Part shown: piece after piece, positions 42,659 to 52,208 of the stretch
How positions within the stretch are numbered: position 1 is the stretch's first letter
Layout of the letters: every line of letters begins with the position of its first letter
Assembly (NCBI RefSeq): GCF_001905385.1
Contig: NZ_LIPF01000002.1
Location: 1 to 64,000, forward strand
Direction: 5' to 3'
Origin: Streptomyces sp. CB02414
GTDB taxonomy: Bacteria > Actinomycetota > Actinomycetes > Streptomycetales > Streptomycetaceae
Length of the DNA stretch: 64,000 bases
The notes under the pieces: model-generated
The model's input: the letters and a program-made list of their open reading frames with translations, nothing else
The model's database searches: none
Told to the model about the DNA's origin: nothing
Translations under genes and position numbers: made by a program

Positions 42659-45600
42659 GTGCGGGGCTACGAGAGCCAGGAGCGAGAGCCGGCGGCTGAC
42701 GTCGACCACCTCTCTCGGTTCGAGGCCGAGATGAAGCGGCTGAAGACCGAGCGGGAAAAGGCGATCCAGCACGCCGAGGACCTCGGCTACCAGGTCGAGG
42801 TGCTGCGCGCCAAGCTGCACGAGGCGCGGCGCACCATCATGTCCCGGCCCGCCTTCGACGGCGGCGACATCGGGTACCAGGCCGAGCAGTTGCTGCGCAA
42901 CGCGCAGACGCAGGCCGACCAGCTGCGCGCGGACGCCGAGCGGGAGCTGAGCGAGGCCCGGGCGCAGACGCAGCGCATCCTCCAGGAGCACGCCGAGCAT
43001 TCCGCCCGGCTCCAGTCGGAGCTGCACCAGGAGGCGGTGACCCGGCGCCAGCAGCTCGACCAGGAGCTGGCCGAGCGCCGGCAGACCGTCGAGTCGCACG
43101 TCAACGAGAACGTGGCGTGGGCGGAGCAGTTGCGCGCCCGCACCGAGCAGCAGGCCCGCCGGCTGCTGGACGAGTCCCGCGCGGAGGCCGAGCAGGCCCT
43201 GACAGCGGCCCGCGCGGAGGCCGAGCGGCTGACCACCGAGGCCCGGCAGCGGCTGCGCAGCGACGCCGAGAGCGCCCGCACGGAGGCCGAGCAGATCCTG
43301 CGCCGGGCCCGCGCGGACGCCGAGCGGCTGCTGAACGCCGCCTCCACGCAGGCCCAGGAGGCCACCGACCACGCCGAGCAGCTGCGCAGCTCCACGGCGA
43401 CCGAGTCGGAGGACGCGCGGCGCCGGGCGCAGGAGCTGAGCCGGACCGCCGAGCAGCGGATGACCGAGGCCGAGGAGGCGCTGCGCAAGGCGCAGACCGA
43501 GGCCGAGAAGCTGGTCGCCGAGGCCGAGGAGACCGCCGCCAAGGCCCTGGCGAGCGCCGAGCAGACCAACGAGCAGCGCACCCGCACCGCCAAGGAGCAG
43601 GTCGCCCGGCTGGTCGGCGAGGCCACCAAGGACGCCGAGACGACGAAGTCCGAGGCCGAGCAGCTGGTCGCGGACGCCCGCGCCGAGGCCGAGAAGATCG
43701 TCGCCGAGGCCGCCGAGAAGGCCCGCACGATCACCGCCGAGGAGTCGGCGACCCAGCTGTCCAAGGCGGCCAAGACCGCCGAGGACGTGCTGAACAAGGC
43801 GTCGGAGGACGCCAAGCGCACCACGAAGGCCGCCGCCGAGGAGGCCGAGCGGATCCGCTCCGAGGCCGAGGCCGAGGCGGACCGGCTGCGCGGCGAGGCG
43901 CACGACATCGCCGCGCAGCTCAAGGGCGCGGCGAAGGACGACACCAAGGAGTACCGCGCCAAGACGGTCGAGCTCCAGGAGGAGGCGCGCCGGCTGCGCG
44001 GCGAGGCCGAGCAGCTGCGCGCCGACGCGGTCGAAGAGGGCGAGAGGATCCGCGCCGAGGCCCGCAAGGAGGCCGTGGCGCAGATCGAGGAGGCGGCGAA
44101 GACCGCCGAGGAGCTGCTCGCCAAGGCCAAGGCGGACGCCGACGAGCTGCGGCAGACCGCGACGGCGGACGGCGAGAAGGTCCGTGCCGAGGCCATCGAG
44201 CGGGCGACGACCCTGCGCCGGCAGGCCGAGGAGACCCTGGAGCGCACCCGCGCGGAGGCCGAACGGCACCGCGCGGAGGCCGAGGAGCGGGCCGAGGAGC
44301 TCAAGGCTGAGGCCGAACGGGCCGCCGGCGAGCTGCGCGAGGAGACCGAGCGGGCCGTCGAGGCCCGCCGCGAGGAGGCCGCCGAGGAGCTGACGCGACT
44401 CCAGACGGAGGCCGAGGAGCGGCGCACGGCCGCCGAGCAGGCACTGACCGAGGCCCGCGAGGAGGGCGAGCGGATCCGCCGCGAGGCCGCGGAGGAGAGC
44501 GAGCGGCTGCGGAGCGAGGCCGCGGAGCGTATCCGTACGCTCCAGCAGCAGGCCGAGACGGAGGCCGAGCGGCTGCGCACCGAGGCCGCCGCGGACGCTT
44601 CCGCCTCCCGCGCGGAGGGCGAGGCCGTCGCCGTACGCCTGCGGTCGGAGGCCTCCAGTGAGGCCGAGCGGCTGAAGTCGGAGGCGCAGGAGAGCGCCGA
44701 CCGGGTGCGGGCGGAGGCGCAGAGCGCCGCCGAGCGGATCGCCGCCGAGGCGTCCGAGACGCTGGCCGCCGCCCAGGAGGAGGCGGCCAGGCGCCGCCGC
44801 GAGGCCGAGGAGCTGCTCGGCGACGCCCGGCAGGAGGCCGACCAGGAGCGCGAGCGGGCCCGCGAGCAGAGCGAGGAGCTGCTGGCCTCGGCGCGCAAGC
44901 GCGTGGACGAGGCGCAGGCCGAGGCGGTCCGGCTGGTCGAGGAGGCCGACCGGCGCGCCACCGAGATGGTGTCGGCCGCCGAGCAGCACGCGACGCAGGT
45001 ACGGGACTCGGTCGCCGGGCTGCACGAGCAGGCCCAGGAGGAGATCACCGGGCTGCGCAGCGCCGCCGAGCACGCGGCGGAGCGCACCCGGCGCGAGGCC
45101 GAGGAGGAGGCGGACCGCGTCCGCGCCGACGCCTACGCGGAGCGGGAGCGGGCGAGCGAGGACGCCGGGCGCCTGAGGCACGAGGCTCAGGAGGAGACGG
45201 AGGCCGCCAAGTCGCTGGCCGAGCGGACCGTGTCCGAGGCCATCACGGAGGCCGAGCGCATCCGCGCGGACGTCTCCGAGCACGCCCAGCGGGTGCGCAC
45301 CGAGGCCTCCGACGCCATCGCCGAGGCCGAGCAGTCCGCGTCCCGCACCCGGGCGGACGCCCGCGAGGACGCCAACCGCATCCGGTCCGACGCGGCGACG
45401 CAGGCGGACACCCTGATCACCGAGGCGCGTTCCGAGGCGGAGCGCCTGACCACGGAGACGGTGACCGAGACCGACCGGCTCCGCACGGAGACGGCCGCCG
45501 AGGCGGAGCGCGTCCGCACCGAGGCGGCGAGCGAGGCGGAGCGCGTTCAGTCGGCGGCGGTCGAGGAGGCCGAACGGCTGCGGACCGAGTCGGTCGCCGA

Positions 45601-46642
45601 GGCCGACCGGGTCCGGACCGAGGCGGGTGCCCAGGCCGAGCAGCTGCTCTCGGACGCCACCGGCGAGGCCGAGCGGCTGCGCGCCGAGGCCGCGGAGACG
45701 GTCGGCTCCGCGCGGCAGCACGCCGAGCGCGTCCGCGTCGAGGCGGAGCGGGTGCAGGCTCAGGCCGCGGCGGAGGCCGAGCGGGTGACCGCGGCCGCCC
45801 GCGAGGAGGCCGAGCGCACCCTCGACGAGGCCCGCAAGGACGCCAACAAGCGGCGTTCGGAGGCGGCCGAGCAGGTCGACACGCTCATCACCGAGACCAC
45901 CGCCGAGGCCGACAAGCTGCTCACCGAGGCCCAGCAGCAGGCCCAGAAGGCCACCGCGGACGCCGAGTCGCAGGCCGACACGATGGTCGGCGCGGCCCGC
46001 GCGGAGGCCGACCGGATCGTCCAGGAGGCGACGGTCGAGGGCAACACCCGGGTGGAGAAGGCCCGTACGGACGCGGACGAGCTGCTGGTGGGCGCCCGCC
46101 GGGACGCGACCGCCATAAGGGAGCGCGCGGAGGAGCTGCGCGAGCGCCTCACCTCCGAGATCGAGGAGCTGCACGAGCGCGCCCGCCGCGAGGCCGCGGA
46201 GACCATGAAGTCGGCCGGCGACCGCTGCGACGCGCTCGTCAAGGCCGCCGAGGAGCAGCTCGCCAAGGCGGAGGCGAAGGCCAAGGAGCTGGTGTCGGAG
46301 GCCAACTCCGAGGCCGGCAAGGTGCGCATCGCCGCCGTCAAGAAGGCCGAGGGGCTGCTCAAGGAGGCCGAGCAGAAGAAGGCCACGCTGGTCCGGGAGG
46401 CCGAGGAGCTGAAGGCCGAGGCCGTGCGCGAGGCGCGGGAGACGGTCGAGGAGGGCAAGCGCGAGCTGGAGATCCTGGTGCGGCGCCGCGAGGACATCAA
46501 CGCCGAGATCTCCCGGGTGCAGGACGTGCTGGAGGCGCTGGAGTCCTTCGAGGCGCCCGCGGGCGGCGGCAAGGACAACGGGGTCAAGGCCGGGGCCACG
46601 GTGGGTGCCCCACGTTCGGGTGGCAAATCGTCAGACGGCTAG
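42659..46642 (+). CDS. scy: polarity-organising coiled-coil scaffold Scy
   Basis: 1327 residues from GTG 42659, matching the conserved start RGYESQEREPAADVDHL and the size known for S. coelicolor Scy. A DivIVA-like N-terminal segment (FEAEMKRLKTEREKAIQHAE, DLGYQVEVLRAKLHEAR) precedes over 1100 residues of repeat coiled coil made of AEAERLRTEA-like units of about 11 residues and multiples. The C-terminus ends in EELKAEAVREARETVEEGKR and a Gly-rich tail. In Streptomyces it sits at hyphal tips, binds DivIVA, FilP and ParA and controls tip number. DNA-level repetition reflects the protein repeat. Confidence 0.95.
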   Translation: MRGYESQEREPAADVDHLSRFEAEMKRLKTEREKAIQHAEDLGYQVEVLRAKLHEARRTIMSRPAFDGGDIGYQAEQLLRNAQTQADQLRADAERELSEARAQTQRILQEHAEHSARLQSELHQEAVTRRQQLDQELAERRQTVESHVNENVAWAEQLRARTEQQARRLLDESRAEAEQALTAARAEAERLTTEARQRLRSDAESARTEAEQILRRARADAERLLNAASTQAQEATDHAEQLRSSTATESEDARRRAQELSRTAEQRMTEAEEALRKAQTEAEKLVAEAEETAAKALASAEQTNEQRTRTAKEQVARLVGEATKDAETTKSEAEQLVADARAEAEKIVAEAAEKARTITAEESATQLSKAAKTAEDVLNKASEDAKRTTKAAAEEAERIRSEAEAEADRLRGEAHDIAAQLKGAAKDDTKEYRAKTVELQEEARRLRGEAEQLRADAVEEGERIRAEARKEAVAQIEEAAKTAEELLAKAKADADELRQTATADGEKVRAEAIERATTLRRQAEETLERTRAEAERHRAEAEERAEELKAEAERAAGELREETERAVEARREEAAEELTRLQTEAEERRTAAEQALTEAREEGERIRREAAEESERLRSEAAERIRTLQQQAETEAERLRTEAAADASASRAEGEAVAVRLRSEASSEAERLKSEAQESADRVRAEAQSAAERIAAEASETLAAAQEEAARRRREAEELLGDARQEADQERERAREQSEELLASARKRVDEAQAEAVRLVEEADRRATEMVSAAEQHATQVRDSVAGLHEQAQEEITGLRSAAEHAAERTRREAEEEADRVRADAYAERERASEDAGRLRHEAQEETEAAKSLAERTVSEAITEAERIRADVSEHAQRVRTEASDAIAEAEQSASRTRADAREDANRIRSDAATQADTLITEARSEAERLTTETVTETDRLRTETAAEAERVRTEAASEAERVQSAAVEEAERLRTESVAEADRVRTEAGAQAEQLLSDATGEAERLRAEAAETVGSARQHAERVRVEAERVQAQAAAEAERVTAAAREEAERTLDEARKDANKRRSEAAEQVDTLITETTAEADKLLTEAQQQAQKATADAESQADTMVGAARAEADRIVQEATVEGNTRVEKARTDADELLVGARRDATAIRERAEELRERLTSEIEELHERARREAAETMKSAGDRCDALVKAAEEQLAKAEAKAKELVSEANSEAGKVRIAAVKKAEGLLKEAEQKKATLVREAEELKAEAVREARETVEEGKRELEILVRRREDINAEISRVQDVLEALESFEAPAGGGKDNGVKAGATVGAPRSGGKSSDG

Positions 46643-46802
46643 CGTCCGGGGCGGATTCGGTGTCTGCTGGAGATCTTTGGGGTACGACCGGACAAACCCT
46701 TGACCAAGACTTTGGCAAGCCGTCCGCGTGTCAGCCACCCGAAAGAGGTGTCATTCTCCGTATCAAACGTGCATCCGCTCGATGACACACCGCATCGGCG
46801 CC

Positions 46803-46808
46803 TAGGAT
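46803..46808 (+). promoter_or_regulatory. filP -10 element
   Basis: TAGGAT fits the Streptomyces -10 consensus. An ATGACA -35-like hexamer at 46782-46787 is 15 bp upstream, slightly short. Predicted start near 46815, 35 nt before the ATG, so filP can be transcribed apart from scy. Confidence 0.5.
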
Positions 46809-46849
46809 TCCCTCTATCACCTCACCCGGTCTCTTTCGACAGGAACCCC

Positions 46850-47785
46850 ATGAGCGACACTTCCCCCTACGGCTTCGAGCACGTGCGGCGTGGGTACGAC
46901 CGCGCTCAGGTGGACGACTACATCGCCAAGCTCGTCTCCGACCGTGACAGCGCTCACTCCCGCATCACCGCTCTGGAAAAGCGCATCGAGGAGCTCCACC
47001 TCGAGACCCAGAACGCCCAGGCGCAGGTGAACGACGCCGAGCCGTCGTACGCCGGTCTCGGTGCCCGGGTCGAGAAGATCCTGCGTCTCGCCGAGGAAGA
47101 GGCGAAGGACCTGCGCGAGGAGGCCCGGCGCGCGGCCGAGCAGCACCGCGAGCTCGCCGAGTCGGCGGCCCAGCAGGTGCGCAACGACGCGGAGTCGTAC
47201 GCCGCGGAGCGCAAGGCCAAGGCCGAGGACGAGGGCGTCCGGATCGTCGAGCAGGCCAAGGGCGACGCCGCGCAGCTGCGTTCCGAGGCGCAGAAGGACG
47301 CGCAGTCCAAGCGTGAGGAGGCCGACGCCCTCTTCGAGGAGACCCGCGCCAAGGCCGCTCAGGCCGCCGCCGACTTCGAGACGAACCTCGCCAAGCGCCG
47401 CGAGCAGTCCGAGCGCGACCTGGCCTCCCGTCAGGCCAAGGCCGAGAAGCGGCTCGCGGAGATCGAGCACCGCGCGGAGCAGCTGCGCCTGGAGGCGGAG
47501 AAGCTGCGCACCGACGCCGAGCGCCGCGCCCGCCAGACCGTCGAGACGGCGCAGCGCCAGGCCGAGGACATCGTGGCCGACGCCAACGCCAAGGCCGACC
47601 GGATCCGTTCGGAATCCGAGCGCGAGCTCGCAGCCCTCACCAACCGCCGCGACTCCATCAACGCGCAGCTGACCAACGTGCGCGAGATGCTGGCGACCCT
47701 CACGGGCGCCGCGGTGGCCGCCGCCGGCACGCCGGCCGACGAGGAGCCGGTCTCCCGCGGGGTGCCGGCCCAGCAGTCCCGCTGA
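46850..47785 (+). CDS. filP: filament-forming coiled-coil protein FilP
   Basis: 311 residues from ATG 46850 (AGGAACCCC upstream). The DivIVA-like start YGFEHVRRGYDRAQVDDYIAK is diagnostic. It is followed by a long coiled coil (ILRLAEEEAKDLREEARRAA ...) and a short unstructured tail. FilP forms intermediate-filament-like networks below the hyphal tip and interacts with DivIVA and Scy. An upstream in-frame extension to 46700 has no ribosome-binding site and crosses the -10. Confidence 0.96.
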   Translation: MSDTSPYGFEHVRRGYDRAQVDDYIAKLVSDRDSAHSRITALEKRIEELHLETQNAQAQVNDAEPSYAGLGARVEKILRLAEEEAKDLREEARRAAEQHRELAESAAQQVRNDAESYAAERKAKAEDEGVRIVEQAKGDAAQLRSEAQKDAQSKREEADALFEETRAKAAQAAADFETNLAKRREQSERDLASRQAKAEKRLAEIEHRAEQLRLEAEKLRTDAERRARQTVETAQRQAEDIVADANAKADRIRSESERELAALTNRRDSINAQLTNVREMLATLTGAAVAAAGTPADEEPVSRGVPAQQSR

Positions 47786-47825
47786 CGCGGGGCGTACACC
47801 GGCCGAACGGGCCTGGAACTCGGAC

Positions 47826-47859
47826 GAAGCCTTCTGTCACCGGGGTGGCAGAAGGCTTC
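47826..47859 (+). terminator. filP terminator
   Basis: GAAGCCTTCTG (47826-47836) and CAGAAGGCTTC (47849-47859) are perfect 11-bp arms, with CACC/GGTG pairing inside. It lies 40 nt after the filP stop and just before the next -10. Confidence 0.78.
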
Positions 47860-47868
47860 GCCCCGTTC

Positions 47869-47874
47869 TAGCGT
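47869..47874 (+). promoter_or_regulatory. -10 element of the first ABC exporter operon
   Basis: TAGCGT is 7 nt before ATG 47882, predicting a leaderless message. No strong -35. Confidence 0.45.
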
Positions 47875-47881
47875 GGTCGCC

Positions 47882-48850
47882 ATGATCGAGCTCGAGGGGC
47901 TGACCAAGCGGTACGGCGAGAAGGTCGCGGTCAACAATCTCTCCTTCACCGTCAGACCGGGCATCATCACGGGCTTCCTCGGCCCCAACGGTGCGGGCAA
48001 GTCGACCACCATGCGGATGGTGCTGGGCCTGGACCGGCCGACGGCCGGGGACGTCCGGATCGACGGCAAGCACTACGACCAGCTGAAGGACCCGCTGACG
48101 TACATCGGCGCGCTGCTGGAGGCCAAGGCCTGGCACGGCGGGCGCAGCGCCTACAATCACTTGCTGTGCCTCGCGCAGAGCAACGGCATCCCCACCAGGC
48201 GGGTCCGCGAGGTCCTGGACACGGTCGGGCTCACGGCGGTCGCCAAGAAGAAGACCAAGGGGTTCTCCCTCGGCATGGGCCAGCGGCTGGGCATCGCCGC
48301 GGCGCTGCTGGGCGACCCGCGGATCCTGATGTTCGACGAGCCGGTGAACGGGCTCGACCCCGAGGGCATCCACTGGATCCGCAATCTGATGAAGACGCTG
48401 GCCTCCCAGGGCCGTACGGTCTTCGTCTCCTCCCACCTGATGAGCGAGATGGCGCTGACGGCGGACCACCTGGTCGTCATCGGGCAGGGCAGGCTGCTGG
48501 CGGACACCTCGATGGCCGACTTCATCGCGGAGAACTCGCGCAGCTACGTCCGCGTCCGCACCCCGCAGCGCGAGCGGCTGCTCGACGTGCTGCACGGCGA
48601 GGGCGTCACGGTCGTCGAGACCGGCGATGTGCTGGAGGTGGACGGCGACAAGGCGGAGGCCGTCGGCGAGCTGGCGGCGCGGCACCAGATCGTGCTGCAC
48701 GAGCTGAGTCCGCAGCGGGCCTCGCTGGAGGAGGCGTTCATGCAGCTGACGGCGGAGTCGGTGGAGTACCACGCGCACGACGGACAGCCGGCCGGTCCGG
48801 TGCCGCCGGGGCAACAGCAGCAGTGGGGCAGCGAGTGGAGGAAGGGATGA
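47882..48850 (+). CDS. ABC transporter ATP-binding protein
   Basis: 322 residues from ATG 47882. Walker A FLGPNGAGKSTTMRMVLGLD, Q-loop region ALLEAKAWHGGR, signature FSLGMGQRLGIAAALLGDP, Walker B ILMFDEPVNGLDPEGIHW and His switch VSSHLMSEMALTADH. It is the CcmA/bacitracin-exporter type. The C-terminal extension (QPAGPVPPGQQQQWGSEW) is short. It powers the permease whose start overlaps its stop (ATGA). Substrate unknown; self-protection or lipid export are family possibilities. Confidence 0.93.
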   Translation: MIELEGLTKRYGEKVAVNNLSFTVRPGIITGFLGPNGAGKSTTMRMVLGLDRPTAGDVRIDGKHYDQLKDPLTYIGALLEAKAWHGGRSAYNHLLCLAQSNGIPTRRVREVLDTVGLTAVAKKKTKGFSLGMGQRLGIAAALLGDPRILMFDEPVNGLDPEGIHWIRNLMKTLASQGRTVFVSSHLMSEMALTADHLVVIGQGRLLADTSMADFIAENSRSYVRVRTPQRERLLDVLHGEGVTVVETGDVLEVDGDKAEAVGELAARHQIVLHELSPQRASLEEAFMQLTAESVEYHAHDGQPAGPVPPGQQQQWGSEWRKG

Positions 48851-49623
48851 GCATGGCGGCGACACAAATCGTCCGGTCCGAGTGGACCAAGATCCGGTCG
48901 GTCGCGTCCACGGTGTGGACGCTGGGCCTCGCCGTGGTCGTCACCATCGCCCTCGGCATGCTGATTTCGGCGCTGTCGAAGAGCGAGTTCGACAACATGG
49001 GCCGCGAGGACCAACTCGTCTTCGACCCGACCTTCATCAGCTTCGCCGGGACGAGCCTCGGCCAGCTGGCGATGATCGTGTTCGGCGTGCTGGTGGTGGC
49101 GAACGAGTACAGCACCGGCATGATCCGCACCTCGCTGGCCGCCGTGCCGAAGCGGGGCACCTTCCTGTTCAGCAAGATCGCGGTGGCCACCGCCCTCGCG
49201 CTGGTCGTCAGCATGATCACCAGCTTCGCCACCTTCTTCCTCGGGCAGGCGATGCTCGGCGACCTGAAGGCGTCGATCGGTGATCCGGGCGTACTGCGCG
49301 CGGTCATCGGCGGCGGGCTCTACATGACGCTGATCGCGATGTTCTCGATGGGCGTCGCCGCGATGCTGCGCTCGCCGATGCTGTCGCTGGGCATCCTGAT
49401 GCCGTTCTTCTTCCTGATCTCCAACATCCTGGGCAACGTCCCCGCGACGGAGAAGGTCGGCCGGTTCCTGCCCGACCAGGCCGGCAGCAAGATCATGCAG
49501 GTGGTCGCGCCGCTCGACGACGACGTGCCCTACGGACCGTGGGGCGGACTCGGGATCATGGCATTGTGGGTGATCGCGGCCCTCGTCGGCGGGTACGTGG
49601 TGCTGAGGAAACGGGACGCCTAG
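48847..49623 (+). CDS. ABC-2 type permease
   Basis: 258 residues; ATG 48853 is a possible alternative start. Six predicted helices after the conserved cytoplasmic start QIVRSEWTKIRSVASTVWTL. The second segment, FISFAGTSLGQLAMIVFGVL, leads to VVANEYSTGMIRTSLAAVPKR, typical of ABC-2 transporters, and the end RKRDA is shared with its paralogue at 50999. It partners the preceding ATPase. Confidence 0.93.
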   Translation: MSMAATQIVRSEWTKIRSVASTVWTLGLAVVVTIALGMLISALSKSEFDNMGREDQLVFDPTFISFAGTSLGQLAMIVFGVLVVANEYSTGMIRTSLAAVPKRGTFLFSKIAVATALALVVSMITSFATFFLGQAMLGDLKASIGDPGVLRAVIGGGLYMTLIAMFSMGVAAMLRSPMLSLGILMPFFFLISNILGNVPATEKVGRFLPDQAGSKIMQVVAPLDDDVPYGPWGGLGIMALWVIAALVGGYVVLRKRDA

Positions 49624-49693
49624 TCACTGTCCGGCACGGTTTCGCGAAGGACCGGATTTTACCCGGGCTTGAACGGAACCGTCAGCGCCTCGA

Positions 49694-49699
49694 TATCCT
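49694..49699 (+). promoter_or_regulatory. candidate -10 of the second ABC exporter operon
   Basis: TATCCT fits TANNNT; the predicted start near 49706 leaves a leader of about 50 nt. The -35 is unclear. Confidence 0.35.
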
Positions 49700-49757
49700 C
49701 CTAACCCTTACGGGGGCGTGCGCCCTGCTGTCCTGAACCTTCCGATGGGTGCGGAGC

Positions 49758-51002
49758 ATGATCGAGGCTGTCGGCCTGACCAAGCGCTACGGCGACAAGA
49801 CCGCAGTGCACAATCTGTCCTTCCAGGTGCGGCCAGGTGCCGTCACCGGCTTCCTCGGGCCGAACGGCTCGGGGAAGTCGACGACGATGCGCATGATCCT
49901 CGGCCTGGACAATCCCACCGCGGGACACGTCACCATCGGCGGTCACCCGTACCGCAGGCTGCCGAACGCACCCCGCCAGGTGGGCGCGCTGCTCGACGCC
50001 AAGGCGGTACACGGTGGCCGGTCCGCCCGCAGCCACCTGCTGAGCCTGGCCCAGCTCTCGGGCATCCCGGCCAGGCGGGTGGACGAGGTGCTCGGCGTGG
50101 TGGGCCTCCAGGACGTGGCCAAGCGGCGTTCCAAGGGCTTCTCGCTCGGCATGGGCCAGCGGCTCGGCATCGCCGCGGCCCTCCTCGGCGACCCCCAGGT
50201 GCTGCTCTTCGACGAGCCGGTCAACGGTCTCGACCCCGAGGGCATCCACTGGGTGCGCAACCTGATGAAGGCGCTCGCGGCGGAGGGCCGTACGGTCTTC
50301 GTCTCCTCGCACCTGATGAGCGAGATGGCGCTGACCGCCGACCACCTGATCGTCATCGGGCGCGGTCAGCTGATGGCCGACATGAGCGTGAAGGACTTCA
50401 TCTCGGCCAACTCCGCCGACTTCGCGCGCGTGCGCACGCCGGACACCGAGCCGCAGCTGCGCGAGAAGCTGACGTCGGCGCTGACCGAGGCGGGCGGGCA
50501 CGTGCTGCCCGAGCAGGACGGTGCGCTGCGGGTGACCGGGCTGGCGCTCCCCCGGATCAGCGACATCGCGCACGACACCGACGTACGGCTGTGGGAGCTG
50601 TCGCCGCACCAGGCGTCGCTGGAGGAGGCGTACATGCGGATGACGCAGGGCGCCGTCGACTACCGCTCGACCGCCGACCAGAAGGCGGCGCTCCAGCAGC
50701 CGCTGCCGCCCGGCGCGCAGCCGCCGATGCCGGTGCCCGGGCAGGGTCAGCCCGGCTGGTACGCCCCGCCGCCGCCCCAGCAGGGCGGCCAGCCCTTCGC
50801 GGCACCGCAGGGCGGCGCGCCGGGCCAGGCCCCGGCGGGACCGTACGGCGCCCCGGCCGCGCCCGGCGCGATGCCGGGCGGCGGGCAGCCCGCCAATCCG
50901 TACGCGGCACAGCAGCCCGCCCAGGCCCCGCAGGCGCCCGCTCCGGCCGCCCCCGCGCCCGCGCCCGCCACCGACCCGACCAAGCCCGAGGACGCCCGAT
51001 GA
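49758..51002 (+). CDS. ABC transporter ATP-binding protein with Pro/Gln/Ala-rich tail
   Basis: 414 residues from ATG 49758, aligned with its paralogue; GTG 49749 is possible. ATPase motifs: FLGPNGSGKSTTMRMILGLD, FSLGMGQRLGIAAALLGDP, VLLFDEPVNGLDPEGIHW. The first 300 residues parallel the ATPase at 47882. About 105 further residues (QPLPPGAQPPMPVPGQGQ, APPPPQQGGQPF) are low complexity and absent from that copy. The stop overlaps the permease start. Confidence 0.92.
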   Translation: MIEAVGLTKRYGDKTAVHNLSFQVRPGAVTGFLGPNGSGKSTTMRMILGLDNPTAGHVTIGGHPYRRLPNAPRQVGALLDAKAVHGGRSARSHLLSLAQLSGIPARRVDEVLGVVGLQDVAKRRSKGFSLGMGQRLGIAAALLGDPQVLLFDEPVNGLDPEGIHWVRNLMKALAAEGRTVFVSSHLMSEMALTADHLIVIGRGQLMADMSVKDFISANSADFARVRTPDTEPQLREKLTSALTEAGGHVLPEQDGALRVTGLALPRISDIAHDTDVRLWELSPHQASLEEAYMRMTQGAVDYRSTADQKAALQQPLPPGAQPPMPVPGQGQPGWYAPPPPQQGGQPFAAPQGGAPGQAPAGPYGAPAAPGAMPGGGQPANPYAAQQPAQAPQAPAPAAPAPAPATDPTKPEDAR

Positions 51003-51868
51003 GCACGCCCCAGCCCCCGATGCCGCAGGCCGCACCCGACTGGCAGGCGGCGCCCGGTTCGCCCTACCCCACGTACACGTCGCCGATCCCGGTGGTGCCC
51101 ACGCACCTCGGGCACGCGGTCGCCTCCGAGTGGACGAAGATCAAGTCGGTGCGCTCGACGATGTGGACGCTGGGCGTCTTCGTCGTGCTGGTCGTCGGCC
51201 TTGGCCTGCTCACCGGCGCGGTGGTGGCGAGCTCGGACACCGACGTGGACGGTGAGAGCCCGCTCGCCCTCGGCTTCTTCGGCCTGCTGCTCGGCAGCAT
51301 CTGCCTGATCACCCTCGGCGTGCTGACCACCGCCTCGGAGTACGGCACCGGCATGGTGCGCACCACGATGACGGCGTGCCCGAGCCGCAGCCGGGTCCTC
51401 GCGGCCAAGGCGATCGTGTTCTTCCTGGTGGCGTTCGTGGTGACGCTGGTGTCCGCCACGCTCGTCGCCCTGATGCACGTGACCATGCTGGAGGGCAACG
51501 GGGCCGGTGACCCCACCGGCGGCGAGTGGCTGAAAGGCACCGTCGGCGTCTCGCTCTACGTGGCGCTGCTCGGCCTGCTGTCGCTGGCCATCGGCTCGGT
51601 CATCCGCCACTCGGCGGGCGCCATCACCATCATGATCGGGGCCCTGCTCGCCCCGCTGGTGATCGCGCTCTTCATGTTCGCGGAGTCCCTGAAGGACGTG
51701 CAGCAGGCACTGTTCGAGTACTCGATCCCGAACCAGATGAGCATCTTCTACGCCAACTCGCTCAGCGACTCCGGCCCGTCCGGCTGGGACCCGCTGTGGA
51801 TCATGCTCGGCGTGACGGCGGTCGCGTTCGCCGGTGCCTTCGCCCTGCTGCAGAAGCGGGACGTGTAG
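50999..51868 (+). CDS. ABC-2 type permease with Pro-rich N-terminus
   Basis: 289 residues. A cytoplasmic stretch (MSTPQPPMPQAAPDWQAAPG) of about 35 residues precedes HAVASEWTKIKSVRSTMWTL, matching the paralogue's start. Six helices follow; TASEYGTGMVRTTMTACPSR is the conserved ABC-2 loop. It ends QKRDV. It pairs with the preceding ATPase; both carry Pro/Gln-rich extensions that might interact. Confidence 0.93.
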   Translation: MSTPQPPMPQAAPDWQAAPGSPYPTYTSPIPVVPTHLGHAVASEWTKIKSVRSTMWTLGVFVVLVVGLGLLTGAVVASSDTDVDGESPLALGFFGLLLGSICLITLGVLTTASEYGTGMVRTTMTACPSRSRVLAAKAIVFFLVAFVVTLVSATLVALMHVTMLEGNGAGDPTGGEWLKGTVGVSLYVALLGLLSLAIGSVIRHSAGAITIMIGALLAPLVIALFMFAESLKDVQQALFEYSIPNQMSIFYANSLSDSGPSGWDPLWIMLGVTAVAFAGAFALLQKRDV

Positions 51869-51875
51869 CCCGCGT

Positions 51876-52208
51876 TCAGAACCTCGGCGCGTTACGGGAC
51901 CGCTGCACCCGCGTGGTGCGGCGGTCCTTCGCGTTCCAGCAGGACTTGTGCCAGTGCCGGCGCTCGTCCACGCCCGAGTGCGCCGGCCAGGCCACCACGT
52001 GCGGGACGCCGTCCGGGATCAGCTGGTCGCACCCCGGGCAGCGGTACGACTTCCCCTGCGCGCTCGCGCCCGCCACGTGCCGTACGCTCCAGTCCTCGCC
52101 CTGCCAGCTCTCCGACGACTGCCAGCCGCCGTAGCGGCCGGAGCCGTCGTCCTCGGCGCTGCGGCCGGACGACGCGGCTCCCTTGGGTCGGTTGCGACGC
52201 GGGGACAC
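51876..52208 (-). CDS. small protein with Cys/His zinc-finger-like C-terminus
   Basis: 110 residues from GTG 52206-52208, with GAGG upstream. The N-terminal 40 residues are basic and Ser/Gly-rich (RRNRPKGAASSGRSAEDD). The C-terminal part has SYRCPGCDQLIPDGVPHVVA and RRHWHKSCW: Cys-X2-Cys, then His and His-X3-Cys, a plausible single-zinc site. Some databases call relatives ATP/GTP-binding, which I cannot support. It converges on the ABC permease with 7 bp between stops. Confidence 0.75.
   Translation of the reverse strand: MSPRRNRPKGAASSGRSAEDDGSGRYGGWQSSESWQGEDWSVRHVAGASAQGKSYRCPGCDQLIPDGVPHVVAWPAHSGVDERRHWHKSCWNAKDRRTTRVQRSRNAPRF

Noticed and set aside
42389..46174. A 1261-codon open frame antisense to scy
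   Set aside because: It mirrors the repetitive high-GC codons of scy, has no ribosome-binding site and encodes only a Leu/Gly/Arg-rich sequence; a shadow frame.
42700..46500. Dense short repeats suggesting a satellite or CRISPR-like array
   Set aside because: The repeats follow the 11-residue-type coiled-coil periodicity of Scy in frame, vary at third positions and lack spacers.
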